Shown here: one piece after another, positions 8,738 through 17,704 of the stretch
How the letters are laid out: each line of letters starts with the position of its first letter
How positions within the stretch are numbered: position 1 is the first letter of the stretch
Origin: JAMDEO01 sp963775295
Lineage (GTDB): Bacteria > Actinomycetota > Thermoleophilia > RBG-16-64-13
Reading direction: 5' to 3'
Length of the DNA stretch: 64,000 bases
Assembly (NCBI GenBank): GCA_963775295.1
Contig: CAVZIK010000006.1
Coordinates: 124,001-188,000, forward strand
The notes under the pieces: model-generated
What the model saw: the letters and a program-made list of their open reading frames with translations, nothing else
What the model was told of the DNA's origin: nothing
Databases searched by the model: none
Position numbers and translations under genes: made by a program

Positions 8738-9510
8738 GCGGACGCGCTCGCAATCGCGTCCGTTGTCTCCAACTCCCGAGCGGAATTCCCGGGATCGGCT
8801 ACAAAGCTCGCAAACATGACGTCGAGCCAGTGGGTCGAGATCTCGGGTTGGAGGAACTTTGTGAACCCCATCGTCTGAAAGACGTCGCCCGCAAAAGCAA
8901 AGCCGGTGATCAGCCAAGCCACCTGCTCAGAGTCGACGTGGGCCGCGATGGTACCTTCTTTCTTGCCTCGCTCGACTATATGCGCGAACTCCTTCAGGGT
9001 CTCCAGATGTTTGGCTGCCAAGGTCTCTCGCAGGCCTTCGCCGGGTGCTCCGGAGATGAACTCCAGAAGCAGATGGGCATGGTGCTTCTCCCCTTGGCCC
9101 GCCCATAGTTCTATATGGTGATCGCAGATCTCGCGGAGCCGCTGCAATGTGTTCTCGTCGGATGCCGTCATCCTGGAGGCATAGATTCGCTCATAGATCA
9201 CATCGAGCGCGGCCAGAAGGATGGCCTGGCGGCTCTCGAAATGGGTGTAAAGGGACGCTTGTCTGATACCAGCCCCCGCGGCAATGCGGGCCATTGTGAC
9301 CCCTTGCAGGCCGTGCTTCTGAACCAGATCGAGAGCAACGTCGACGATCTGACGCTTCCTGGCGTCGGCAGTCATGCGATGGGTATGTCGGGCTGACCCG
9401 TCGTCCACTTTCTTCCTTTTTTCGCCGGCAGTTGCGGGAGTCATTTCTGAGAGTATCACGCAAGCCGGCGAACCGGCGGAGATTCCAGGTTTTGCGCGTG
9501 GTTTGAGCAC
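8734..9510 (-). CDS. TetR/AcrR-family transcriptional regulator 1
   Basis: Up to 258 residues. The DNA-binding domain covers KRQIVDVALDLVQKHG, then GVTMARIAAGAGIRQ and ASLYTHFESRQAILLAALD, the typical TetR helix-turn-helix. The rest is an all-helical ligand/dimer domain of no recognised subfamily. GTG at 9510 has AAGGTG five bases upstream; ATGs at 9444 and 9375 are alternatives and the first 45 residues look non-homologous to the family. It is divergent from large subunit A, and the GTG lies ten bases from the -35 of that gene, so it is the obvious candidate to regulate the GGTAGTTT sites there. Confidence 0.9.
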   Translation of the reverse strand: MLKPRAKPGISAGSPACVILSEMTPATAGEKRKKVDDGSARHTHRMTADARKRQIVDVALDLVQKHGLQGVTMARIAAGAGIRQASLYTHFESRQAILLAALDVIYERIYASRMTASDENTLQRLREICDHHIELWAGQGEKHHAHLLLEFISGAPGEGLRETLAAKHLETLKEFAHIVERGKKEGTIAAHVDSEQVAWLITGFAFAGDVFQTMGFTKFLQPEISTHWLDVMFASFVADPGNSARELETTDAIASASA

Positions 9511-9519
9511 CCGTTCACC

Positions 9520-9548
9520 TTGACAAACCGGGGCGCACCAGGTAGTTT
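9520..9548 (+). promoter_or_regulatory. Promoter of transhydroxylase-like gene A
   Basis: TTGACA (9520-9525), exactly 17 nt, then TAGTTT (9543-9548). The same architecture with the same -10 hexamer occurs before the C operon (22572-22600). A leader of about 150 nt separates it from the ATG at 9708. Confidence 0.7.
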
Positions 9549-9583
9549 AGCCCAAACAACAACCTGTCGCCCGGTAGTTTAGC
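9541..9583 (+). repeat. Direct repeat of GGTAGTTTAGC, candidate operator
   Basis: Two identical 11-mers at 9541-9551 and 9573-9583, 32 bp apart (about three helical turns). The first covers the -10 box and the second lies just past the expected start of transcription, as expected for repressor sites. The core GGTAGTTT recurs as an inverted repeat before the C small-subunit gene. Confidence 0.6.
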
Positions 9584-9707
9584 AGCGGGGCCGTGAGAGC
9601 CGACCGAAGCCGCAGCCGCACACCGACGCAGGGTTGATCGACAGGGAGCGTCATCTCGCGTGCTTGTCTCTTCCCTCAGACGATGGGGCAGACCAAAGGA
9701 CACCGAA

Positions 9708-12293
9708 ATGGCGGAAACACGTCGGTTGACCAACCTCACAACCGGTGGCCCGGTTCACGTCGACGTTCAGGACGGCAAGATTCTACGTATCGTCCCCCTG
9801 GAACTCGATGCAAGCGATGGTCCTTCATGGACGATCAACGCCAGGGGCCGCAAATTCACCCCTCCGAGAAAGACCACCCTTTCGTCGTGGACGGTCGCGC
9901 ATAAGTCGACGATCTACTCGCCCAAGCGCATCCTCACTCCGCTCAAGCGGGTTGACTTCGACCCCAAGGGCGAGCGTAACATCGACAAACGCGGTGTCTC
10001 CGGCTACGAGCCCATAAGCTGGGACGAAGCCCTGGACATGGTCGCGGACGAGATGATCCGGCTCAAGCGCGAATACGGCCCGGCCGCGATGGCAACCACC
10101 CCCTCGTCTCACCACATGTGGGGCAATGTGGGCTACCGGTTCAGCGCGTACAACCGCTTCATGAACCTCTGGGGAATGACCTACATCGAGCACAACCCGG
10201 ACAGCTGGGAGGGCTGGCAGTGGGGCGGAGACCACATGTGGGGCTTCAGTTCACGCCTAGGTATCCCCGAACAGTACGACCTCTTGGAAGACGCTCTGAA
10301 GAACGTCGAGATGATGGTCTTCTGGTCGTCCGATCCCGAGACCACCTGCGGCGTGTACGGCTCTCACGAGAGCACATCCAGGCGCCAGTGGCTGAAGGAG
10401 CTCGGGGTGAAGATGGTGTTCATCGATCCTTATTTCAACCACACCGCCGGCCTCTACGGCGACAAATGGTTCGCCCCTCGCATGGGTACCGATGTCGCCT
10501 TGGGTCTAAGCATCGCGTTTGTGTGGCTGACGGAGGACTTGTACGACAAGGAGTACGTGGCCTCGCATACTCACGGGTTCGATGAATGGAAAGATTACGT
10601 CCTCGGCACATCGGACGGCGTTCCCAAGACCCCCGAGTGGGCCGAGGGTGAATCACTCATCCCCGCCCGCGAAATCCGGGCCCTCGCCCGGGAATGGGGC
10701 GCCAAGAAGACCATGCTGGCTGCGGGCGGTGTGGGCGGCTGGGGCGGCGCCTGCCGCTCGTCCTACGGCGCCGAGTACGCCCGGATGATGATTGGGCTCG
10801 CGGCCATGCAGGGCCTAGGTAAGCCGGGCAGCGGCATTTACTCCACTGCTGGAGGAGCACCTGCCGACAGGTCCTTCTGGTTTCCCGGATATGCCGAGGG
10901 CGGTATCTCCGCCGACACCGCCAACACAGCGTCGGGATTCCGTCTCCAAGCGCGTATGTGGCCCAACGGGGGCAGCATCTCGAACCCCCAGCACGGTCCC
11001 GAGGGGCAAATCGGATACCGCCTGAGAATCCCCGAGATGATGAATCACGAGAAGCTCGAGTGGCGCAGCAAGGGTTTCTGTGGCGGCTCCATCGAGATGC
11101 AGTTCAAGCAGTACCAGTATCCGGCCTCCGGATACCCCCACATCCAGATGTACTACCGCTACGGCGGTTCCTTCATCGGGACCATGACCGAGACGAACCG
11201 CTTCGTGAGGGGTTACCGCGAGGGCAAAGTGCCTTTCGTGGTGAACCAGTCCATCTGGTTCGAGGGCGAGACGCGTTTCGCTGACATCATCCTGCCTGCG
11301 TGCACCAACTTCGAGCGTTGGGATATCGGCGACTGGGCTCACCCCTCAGGCTACGGGACTCACAAGTTCGACCAGGTCAATCATCGCCTCATCGTGCTCG
11401 AGAAGAAGTGCATCGAGCCACTGGGCGAGTCCAAATCGGATTACGAGATCTTCAGGCTCTTGGCCCAGCGCCTCGGCTTCGAAGAGAAGTACACCGAGGG
11501 CGGCCATACGGATCTCGATTGGGTGAAACGGGTGTTCAACGCCAGCGATCTGCCGAGCCGCATCAGCTGGGAGGACTTCGAGAAGAAGGGCTACTACATG
11601 GTGCCCGTTCCGGAGGATCAACCGACCACGCCTGCCCTCCGCTGGTTCGCCGAGGACAGGCCCAAGGACACCCCAGACTGGGGACCGCCTCCCTGGGACC
11701 AGATCGGCGGCAAAGGCCTACAGACCCAGACCGGCAAGATCGAGTTCGTCGCCAACAGCCTCAAGCGCTTCTACGAAACCGACGGGGTCGACCCGGAGCG
11801 TCCGGTCATGGGGCCGCAGTACATCGAAAGCTGGGAAGGCCATCACACCGGCGAACTAATCGACAAGTATCCATTGGCGATGGTTTCACCTCATCCGCGT
11901 TTCACCTTTCACACCGTGGGCGACTCCAAGGACTGCTGGAGCAACGACATCAAGGACCACAGGGTGTTGAAAGACGACGGCCACTACTACTGGATCATGC
12001 GGGTCAACTCCAAAGACGCAGCTGCACGCGGGGTCGCCGAAGGCGACCTCATCCGGGCCTTCAATGACAGGGCCTCCGTGATTTTGGCCGCTCAGGTTAC
12101 CGAAAGGGTCGCGCCGGGCACGGTCCATTCCTATGAGTCGTGCGCGGACTACCTTCCCTTGGGCGAACCGGGCCATTCGTCCGACACCGCGGGATGCATC
12201 AACATGCTGACGTCAAAGCGCTTCATCACACCGACTTCCCCCGGGCAGGCGCCCAACTCGTGCCTGATCCAGGTAGAGAAGTGGGAGGGGTAA
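9708..12293 (+). CDS. Transhydroxylase-like molybdopterin oxidoreductase, large subunit A
   Basis: 861 residues from ATG 9708, which has AAAGGA seven bases upstream; a longer frame from 9660 lacks similarity. No Tat signal and no N-terminal FeS cysteine motif, as in the pyrogallol-phloroglucinol transhydroxylase large subunit of Pelobacter acidigallici. Motifs at a constant nine-residue offset from that enzyme: H135 and Y143-R144 (H144, Y152, R153), D165-S166-W167 (D174, the Mo ligand S175, W176), W345 (W354) and Y395 (Y404); these positions are recalled from the published structure. It should bind Mo-bis-MGD in the cytoplasm and move or remove a ring hydroxyl. All pocket residues are kept, making it one of the two most canonical copies. 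No small subunit gene adjoins it, and a terminator follows. A catechol-dehydroxylase-like activity is the main alternative. Confidence 0.88.
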   Translation: MAETRRLTNLTTGGPVHVDVQDGKILRIVPLELDASDGPSWTINARGRKFTPPRKTTLSSWTVAHKSTIYSPKRILTPLKRVDFDPKGERNIDKRGVSGYEPISWDEALDMVADEMIRLKREYGPAAMATTPSSHHMWGNVGYRFSAYNRFMNLWGMTYIEHNPDSWEGWQWGGDHMWGFSSRLGIPEQYDLLEDALKNVEMMVFWSSDPETTCGVYGSHESTSRRQWLKELGVKMVFIDPYFNHTAGLYGDKWFAPRMGTDVALGLSIAFVWLTEDLYDKEYVASHTHGFDEWKDYVLGTSDGVPKTPEWAEGESLIPAREIRALAREWGAKKTMLAAGGVGGWGGACRSSYGAEYARMMIGLAAMQGLGKPGSGIYSTAGGAPADRSFWFPGYAEGGISADTANTASGFRLQARMWPNGGSISNPQHGPEGQIGYRLRIPEMMNHEKLEWRSKGFCGGSIEMQFKQYQYPASGYPHIQMYYRYGGSFIGTMTETNRFVRGYREGKVPFVVNQSIWFEGETRFADIILPACTNFERWDIGDWAHPSGYGTHKFDQVNHRLIVLEKKCIEPLGESKSDYEIFRLLAQRLGFEEKYTEGGHTDLDWVKRVFNASDLPSRISWEDFEKKGYYMVPVPEDQPTTPALRWFAEDRPKDTPDWGPPPWDQIGGKGLQTQTGKIEFVANSLKRFYETDGVDPERPVMGPQYIESWEGHHTGELIDKYPLAMVSPHPRFTFHTVGDSKDCWSNDIKDHRVLKDDGHYYWIMRVNSKDAAARGVAEGDLIRAFNDRASVILAAQVTERVAPGTVHSYESCADYLPLGEPGHSSDTAGCINMLTSKRFITPTSPGQAPNSCLIQVEKWEG

Positions 12294-12337
12294 AAAGGCC
12301 GCCCGCAGCACCGGATAGCCCGCCCCTCGCCAGCACA

Positions 12338-12365
12338 TAATGGGACGCCGCAAGGCGTCCCATTA
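12338..12365 (+). terminator. Terminator after gene A
   Basis: Perfect 12-bp stem TAATGGGACGCC / GGCGTCCCATTA with a GCAA loop, followed by CTTTT. It lies 45 nt after the stop of A and separates A from B. Confidence 0.85.
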
Positions 12366-12558
12366 CTTTTGCCCGAATCCTCGGCAGACCCGGTCTTCTC
12401 CTCCCTCCGTGAGGAAAGCCGCGCACGGCCTTCACGAAACGCGGCCGCACGGGCAGCTGAGCGAAGATCGTTCTCGGCGACCAGTAAGTTAGTAGCCACC
12501 AACAAAACACTCTGTTATCGTTTGCGGCGCCAGGCAAGCCAGACTCAAGGACGGAAAC
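12366..12558 (+). promoter_or_regulatory. Upstream region of gene B
   Basis: No convincing sigma-70 promoter is visible. GTTAGTAG (12488-12495) is shared with the C-operon promoter region, and TGTTATCG (near 12513-12520) with the DUF362 operator, so the same kind of regulators may act here. AAGGA lies ten bases before the ATG. Confidence 0.35.
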
Positions 12559-15141
12559 ATGGAGGAGATCCGCCGCCTCACCAACCTCACCACAGGCGGT
12601 CCGGTGCACGTCGAGGTCAAGGATGACAAGATCCTGCGCATTATGCCGCTGCAGCTCGAGGAGAGCGATGATCCGGGATGGAGGATAAGGGCTCGGGGAC
12701 GCGAATTCACTCCTCCCCGAAGGAACACCATCTCTCCCTGGACGGCCGCGCACAAGTCAACCGTCTACTCCCCCAACCGAATCCTTACCCCGCTCAAGAG
12801 AGTGGACTTCGATCCCAAAGGAGACCGCAATATCCACAAGCGCGGCGAGTCGGGCTACGAGCCGATTGGCTGGGACGAGGCTTTGGACATGGTCGCGGAC
12901 GAGATGATCCGTCTTAAGAGAGAGGTTGGACCCGCGGCGATCCTAACCACTACAGGCTCGCACCATCTTTGGGGAAATCTGGGATATCGGTTCAGTGCGT
13001 ACAATCGCTTCATGAACATGATGGGCTATACCTTCGCCGAGCACAACCCTGACAGCTGGGAAGGCTGGCATTGGGGTGGCATCCATATGTGGGGCATGAG
13101 TCAGCGCCTCGGCATTCCCGAGCAGTACGACCTCCTGGAGGACGCGCTTCAGAACAGCGAGATGATCGTCTACTGGTCTGCGGACCCGGAGACCACGGGC
13201 GGCGTCTACGGTGCCTTCGAGAGCACCATACGCAGAGACTGGATGAAGCAGTTGGGCGTCAAGATGGTCTTCATCGACCCCTACTACAATTCCACGGCAG
13301 GACTCATCGGCGACAAGTGGATGTCGCCGCGCCTGGGTACCGACGTGGCTTTGGGCCTGGCCATTGCGTTCGTGTGGCTCAGCGAAGGAACATATGACAA
13401 GGAATACGTGGCCACTCACGCGCACGGCTTCGACGAGTGGAAGCAGTACGTCCTTGGAGAGAGTGACGGCCTACCCAAGACACCATCTTGGGCCGAAGCC
13501 GAGTCGGGGGTGCCCGCCCGCGACGTCCGCGCGCTGGCTCGCGAGTGGGGCGCGAAGAAGACCATGCTCTCCGCCGGCGGCATGGGAGGCTGGGGCGGCG
13601 CTTGCCGGTCCGCCACCGGCAACGAGTGGGCCCGGACCATGATCGCCCTTGCCGTCATGCAGGGTATGGGCAAACCTGGAAGCAACCTGTGGTCCACCAC
13701 GTGCGGAGGCCCCTTCGACAAGTCCTTCTGGTTCCCCGGCTATGCAGAGGGAGGCATCTCCGGCGACCTCGCAAACACGGCGGCGTTCATGCGCTTGGGA
13801 GCTCGGATGTGGCCCAACGGCGGCACCTTCTCGAACCCGCATCACTCACCTGATGGCCAGACCGTCTCCCGCCTTCGCATTCCGGAGGCGATGAGGCACG
13901 AGAAGCACGAATGGAGGGGCAAGGGCTTCTGCGGGTCGACGATCGAATCCCAATTCAGAAAGTACGAATACCCGGCGTCGGGTTATCCGTACGTAGGAAT
14001 GTACTACCGCTATGGCAACTCCTTCATCGGCACCATGACGAATACCAACCGATATGTCAACGCATATCGGGAAGGCAAGGTGCCCTTCGTGGTTAATCAG
14101 TCCGTTTGGTTCGAGGGCGAGACCAAGTTCGCCGACATCGTACTGCCGGCCTGCACGAACTTCGAGCGATGGGATATCGGAGACTGGGCCCAAGCCGCCG
14201 GGTATGGATCGCACAAGTTCGACCAGTGCAACCACCGGACTATCGTGTTGCAGAAGAAGTGCATCGAGCCGCTCGGGAAATCGAAGTCCGACTACGATAT
14301 CTTCGCCGCGCTCGCTGATCGAATGGGCCTCGGCGACATCTACACAGAGGGCGGTCACTCCGACCTCGACTGGGTGAGGCGCATATTCCATGCGAGCGAC
14401 CTGCCGCAGCGCATCTCGTGGGAGGAATTCGAGAAGAAGGGGTACTACGTCGTTCCAGTGCCCGAGGACAACCCCCGCACCCCCGCGTTCCGTTGGTTCG
14501 CCGAAGACAAGGTCAAAGACACCCCCGACGGCGCTGCCTTCTGGGACATGGTCAAGTTGAAGGGCCTGCAGACGTCAACCGGTAAGATCGAGTTCGTATC
14601 CAGCAGCCTCAAGCGATTCTACGACACCGACGGGATCGACCCAGAACGGCCGGTCATGGGCCCTCAGTACATCCCAAGCTGGGAGGGCCATCGCACGACC
14701 GATCTTTACGCAAAGTACCCTCTGCAGATGGTCTCGCCCCACCCACGCTTCAGCTTCCATACCATGGGTGACCTGAAGGGCTCTTGGAGCAACGACATCA
14801 AAGACCACAGAGTCCTGCACGAAGACGGGCATTACTACTGGATCATCCGCGTCAACACCAAGGATGCGGCTGCGCGAGAACTCAAGACCGGCGATCTCGT
14901 CCGGGCCTTCAACGACCGGGCCGAGGTCATCCTCTCGGTTCAAGTAACGGAACGCCTGGCCCCAGGGACCGTGCACGCCTCGGAGTCTTGCTCCGACTAC
15001 CAGCCCGTCGGCGAACCGGGCCACTCCGCCGACAAAGCGGGGTGCGTCAACCTGCTGACCTCTAGTCGCTTCATCACTCCGACCTCAACGGGCCAGGCGC
15101 CGAATTCCTGTTTGATCGAGATCGAGAAGTGGGAGCGCTGA
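12559..15141 (+). CDS. Transhydroxylase-like molybdopterin oxidoreductase, large subunit B
   Basis: 860 residues, roughly three-quarters identical to A by eye over the N-terminal 140 residues and colinear with it, so a tandem duplicate. All pocket positions are conserved with identical numbering: H135, Y143-R144, D165-S166-W167, W345 and Y395. Cytoplasmic, no FeS motif, no signal peptide. It has its own upstream region and a terminator shared with the convergent DUF362 gene. Like A it has no adjacent small subunit and must borrow one of the two encoded further on, use another partner, or work alone. Differences from A lie in surface segments (for example STTCGGPFDKSF against STAGGAPADRSF just before the Y395 loop), which could alter substrate choice. 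Confidence 0.88.
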   Translation: MEEIRRLTNLTTGGPVHVEVKDDKILRIMPLQLEESDDPGWRIRARGREFTPPRRNTISPWTAAHKSTVYSPNRILTPLKRVDFDPKGDRNIHKRGESGYEPIGWDEALDMVADEMIRLKREVGPAAILTTTGSHHLWGNLGYRFSAYNRFMNMMGYTFAEHNPDSWEGWHWGGIHMWGMSQRLGIPEQYDLLEDALQNSEMIVYWSADPETTGGVYGAFESTIRRDWMKQLGVKMVFIDPYYNSTAGLIGDKWMSPRLGTDVALGLAIAFVWLSEGTYDKEYVATHAHGFDEWKQYVLGESDGLPKTPSWAEAESGVPARDVRALAREWGAKKTMLSAGGMGGWGGACRSATGNEWARTMIALAVMQGMGKPGSNLWSTTCGGPFDKSFWFPGYAEGGISGDLANTAAFMRLGARMWPNGGTFSNPHHSPDGQTVSRLRIPEAMRHEKHEWRGKGFCGSTIESQFRKYEYPASGYPYVGMYYRYGNSFIGTMTNTNRYVNAYREGKVPFVVNQSVWFEGETKFADIVLPACTNFERWDIGDWAQAAGYGSHKFDQCNHRTIVLQKKCIEPLGKSKSDYDIFAALADRMGLGDIYTEGGHSDLDWVRRIFHASDLPQRISWEEFEKKGYYVVPVPEDNPRTPAFRWFAEDKVKDTPDGAAFWDMVKLKGLQTSTGKIEFVSSSLKRFYDTDGIDPERPVMGPQYIPSWEGHRTTDLYAKYPLQMVSPHPRFSFHTMGDLKGSWSNDIKDHRVLHEDGHYYWIIRVNTKDAAARELKTGDLVRAFNDRAEVILSVQVTERLAPGTVHASESCSDYQPVGEPGHSADKAGCVNLLTSSRFITPTSTGQAPNSCLIEIEKWER

Positions 15142-15153
15142 TTCAGTCCGTTT

Positions 15154-15177
15154 AGGGGGCGCCGGAAGGCGCCCCCT
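15154..15177. terminator. Bidirectional terminator between gene B and DUF362
   Basis: Ten-base stem AGGGGGCGCC / GGCGCCCCCT with a GGAA loop, 12 nt after the B stop and seven before the DUF362 stop on the other strand. Confidence 0.8.
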
Positions 15178-15184
15178 TCAGACT

Positions 15185-16456
15185 CTACTTGACCGGCTCG
15201 TCGCCGCTCTTGTCTTTGCGCATCTTGTCGATGAACTCCATCCAGGGGCCTTCGTCCTGGGCCATCCGCTCGCGGAAGTAGGGCTCCATCTCGAAGTGGT
15301 CTTCCCGGTCCATGAAGACCCAGAGAGGATGTGGTTCCAGCGGCGGGCAACCGGCGGACCAGTGTCCCACACCCTTACCACGAAAGCGCTTGACACAATC
15401 GCCAATGAGGATAACGTCGTTGGGATCGACGCCTTGGGGCATCTCTTCGTCCTTCTTGGACCCAAAGACCACGTGGCAGCCGGCGTTCTTGTCGTACTCT
15501 CCCAGGGCCTTGAGCTTCTCCATGGTGAAGGCAACCAACGACTCGCAACTACTACAGGCATTGCTGTTGTAGAACGTGTATTCGGGCCAGGTCTCAAAGC
15601 CTTCGAGGTACGGGAACCACAGTTGCTTGTGCACCTCTTCGATCGTCCGGCCGACCACTTCGATGTCTTCCGGATCGAAGTTACCGAGGTTGCGATTCGC
15701 AGCGGCCTCGAAGTACTTCACTTTTTCCGTGGCAAGGCCAACCATGCGGCAGGCGGTCGCGTCCAAAGCCACAGGGTCCTTGCTGGCCACAACGCAACCG
15801 AAGTCCACTGGAATAGTTGTATGCGGGCCGAAACCCTCAGCCGGCCTAATGAGGTCGGCTATGGAGAGATCCGCCCGGATCACCGACCAGACGTCCATCA
15901 TGGCCGCGGCCAAATCCGTCATGTGCATCTGCTGGTGCGTGATGTCCTGGACCACGCCCTTCATGTTCTTGAGAGCGCAGGTGAAGACCATGCTGGCATG
16001 GCTTTTGAAAATGGGCAGATTGAAGAGGTGCTCAGCCTCGAGCAAGAACCGGGGGAGCTTGACCTTCTTGAGGTCCGAATGAGCGTCCCGGATGGGGATG
16101 TTGATAAGGTCCTTCTCGCGCTTGATATCGATCAACCGCGCGCCGGCCGCCTCTGCCGCCGCGCCTATGCCACTCACATCCAAGACGTGCATGGAGTCAC
16201 AGCCGATAGCCGCGGCCTCCGCCACGATGACTTCCTTGGGCTTTGCCTTCATCACCTCTTTGATGACGGCGGCGACGAATTCCGGGCTCGTGTTCACGGA
16301 TGTCTCGGCGAGGGCAGGATGGCCCGCGTTGGGCTTGAGGACAACAGTACTCCTGGGCTTTACGAGGTTCTCGACTCCGCCCAGCAGAGCAAAGACCTCG
16401 GCCACCATCTTCTCGGGATCGTCACCCTTGGAAATGGCCACGATCGACTTGGGCAT
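15185..16456 (-). CDS. DUF362-domain protein
   Basis: 423 residues. The N-terminal 250 carry the DUF362 pattern: STVVLKPNAGH near 35-45, LFNLPIFKSHASMVFTCALK and NMKGVVQDITHQ, then DFGCVVASKDPVALDATACRM. The last 150 residues hold cysteines in NACSSCESL, GCHVVF, GDCVKRF and AGCPPLEPH, which could bind a cluster or metal. No biochemical role is assigned to this subgroup. It stands alone between convergent B and the SatP gene and has its own promoter and a dyad operator of the island type, so it appears to be part of the same regulon, possibly in substrate activation, maturation or electron transfer for the molybdoenzymes (inference). Confidence 0.8.
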   Translation of the reverse strand: MPKSIVAISKGDDPEKMVAEVFALLGGVENLVKPRSTVVLKPNAGHPALAETSVNTSPEFVAAVIKEVMKAKPKEVIVAEAAAIGCDSMHVLDVSGIGAAAEAAGARLIDIKREKDLINIPIRDAHSDLKKVKLPRFLLEAEHLFNLPIFKSHASMVFTCALKNMKGVVQDITHQQMHMTDLAAAMMDVWSVIRADLSIADLIRPAEGFGPHTTIPVDFGCVVASKDPVALDATACRMVGLATEKVKYFEAAANRNLGNFDPEDIEVVGRTIEEVHKQLWFPYLEGFETWPEYTFYNSNACSSCESLVAFTMEKLKALGEYDKNAGCHVVFGSKKDEEMPQGVDPNDVILIGDCVKRFRGKGVGHWSAGCPPLEPHPLWVFMDREDHFEMEPYFRERMAQDEGPWMEFIDKMRKDKSGDEPVK

Positions 16457-16540
16457 CTCATACCTCCGCTAGTGGATCGTTGAAATTGATTTCATTCTTT
16501 AAGATCAGCCGACGTTCGGCGCGTCGCGGCGGGTCGGTTG

Positions 16541-16598
16541 TTGTTAACGACCGATAACAAACTTCTTCAACTATGCAGCAGTGACGGCCTCTTGTCAA
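16541..16598 (-). promoter_or_regulatory. DUF362 promoter with dyad operator
   Basis: On the minus strand TTGACA (16593-16598), 17 nt, CATAGT (16570-16575). Directly downstream lies a 20-bp near-palindrome at 16541-16560, TTGTTA-N8-TAACAA with matching CG pairs inside, placed over the transcription start as expected for a TetR-type repressor. Confidence 0.7.
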
Positions 16599-16616
16599 GA
16601 CCGCCACTGGCAACAA

Positions 16617-16649
16617 CCCCATCCGCGAAGAGTGACTCAGCGGATGGGG
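16617..16649 (-). terminator. Hairpin after the SatP gene
   Basis: Stem CCCCATCCGC / GCGGATGGGG with a 13-nt loop, about 100 nt beyond the satP stop and just upstream of the DUF362 promoter. No U-run follows, so termination is plausible but not certain. Confidence 0.5.
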
Positions 16650-16747
16650 CAGGGAAGGCGAGCGAAGCCGGTTGGCCCGCGCGGACCCCCTTAGCGCCGT
16701 GCCCAGCGGCAGCATGGGGCGCCGTCCGGGCCGGGCCGAGCGGCCGC

Positions 16748-17320
16748 CTACTTCCTTCCGATTATGGGCTTGCCCAGCGGCAGGACATCCCTACCCCCCG
16801 CAAGATCCCTGTAGATGGTAGCTGCCATCATGTACCAGGCATTAAGGGCGCAGAGCACCAGCACGACACCAGCCGCAAAATCCCACTTCCCTTCCGCAAA
16901 ATGACCTATGTCCAGAAGAATGAAGCCCAGAAATAGTAGGGCAAATGTGGAAGTCATGGCCTTGTGGACCCGCAGTGCGCCGATGAGAAGAATTCCTGTG
17001 AAGAGAGTCCACGCTATCAGGTACCAACCCACGTCATGCTCGGTGAGCGTGTAGATTCCGAAGTTATTCAACAGCCAAATGATTCCAAGGCCAATCCAGA
17101 AAGAGCCGTAGCCCGTAAAAGCACAATATCCAAAACTGTTGTTCATCTTCTGCTCTTGGAACCCGGCAATCAACTGAGCCAACCCGCCAAAGATCAACGC
17201 CATGGACAAGACTGGACCAATGCCGCATAGCCCGAGATTATGAAACTGCAGCAGCAAGGTTGTTAAGCCAAAACCTGCCAAACCGACAACGGCAGGACTA
17301 GCATTGTTATGTTCGGACAC
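16748..17320 (-). CDS. satP: Acetate/succinate transporter, GPR1/FUN34/YaaH (SatP) family
   Basis: 190 residues from GTG 17320, chosen because GAGGAG lies seven bases upstream; the ATG at 17341 has none. Six hydrophobic helices are visible, starting with NNASPAVVGLAGFGLTTLLL (the N-P-A/S-P-x-G-L-x-G-F family start), then GPVLSMALIFGGLAQLIAG, FGYCAFTGYGSFWIGLG and SFALLFLGFILLDIGH-like segments (here TFALLFLGFILL). Members exchange monocarboxylates such as acetate or succinate with protons. In this island it could export end products of aromatic breakdown or import acetate. An independent transcript with the hairpin at 16617-16649 seems likely. Confidence 0.9.
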   Translation of the reverse strand: MSEHNNASPAVVGLAGFGLTTLLLQFHNLGLCGIGPVLSMALIFGGLAQLIAGFQEQKMNNSFGYCAFTGYGSFWIGLGIIWLLNNFGIYTLTEHDVGWYLIAWTLFTGILLIGALRVHKAMTSTFALLFLGFILLDIGHFAEGKWDFAAGVVLVLCALNAWYMMAATIYRDLAGGRDVLPLGKPIIGRK

Positions 17321-17341
17321 GCAAAAACTCCTCGCATTCAT

Positions 17342-17704
17342 AGTCTAGTAGAATTTCGTGGATACACAGGGTCCATCGCACCAAGCGCCCACATGCGTCA
17401 CGTTATGAAAGCCCTCCCCCCCTTGCCCAATCGCACCCTGCGGCCGCGGGTACTATGGTCAGTTCCGGATGCGCATCGGTCACCCGGTGTGCGAAACCCG
17501 CTGGATGGTATCACAATATCATTTCGCATGGGGGATCGGGAGAGCGCGATTGAACTCGCGACCCAGCGCAGGATAAGGAGCGGAAGACCGGAAAAGTCTC
17601 CGTCGATGTTGAAATAAACTTCTGTCGCGCTCTACCGAGCCCAAATCCGCGTCAGCGCTTCGAGATCGGCCCTTGGCACGGCGAGGGTCAGCGACTCGAT
17701 CCTT
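17342..17704. other. Gene-poor interval between the DUF3303 and SatP genes
   Basis: No convincing gene is seen in these 363 nt. The minus strand from about 17705 reads a plausible frame (ESLTLAVPRADLEALTRIWAR) that is broken by a TAG at about 17634 and continues (ATEVYFNIDGDFSGLPLL), perhaps the remains of a gene. Segments resembling a D-arm and a T-arm do not fold into a tRNA. It may contain the leader of satP. Confidence 0.35.

Noticed and set aside
9660..9707. Upstream start extending gene A by 16 residues
   Set aside because: The extra residues have no counterpart in B or D, and AAAGGA is correctly placed for ATG 9708.
16600..16610. GCCACTGG resembling a cobalamin riboswitch B12 box
   Set aside because: It lies upstream of the DUF362 -35 box, so it is not in that transcript, and no other riboswitch element is present.
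17530..17645. Possible tRNA or selenocysteine tRNA on the minus strand (GCTCGGTAGAGC resembling a D-arm, CGCGAGTTCAATCGCG resembling a T-arm)
   Set aside because: The acceptor ends do not pair, the T-stem is mismatched and the spacing fits no tRNA class. The segment also reads as a possible coding remnant.
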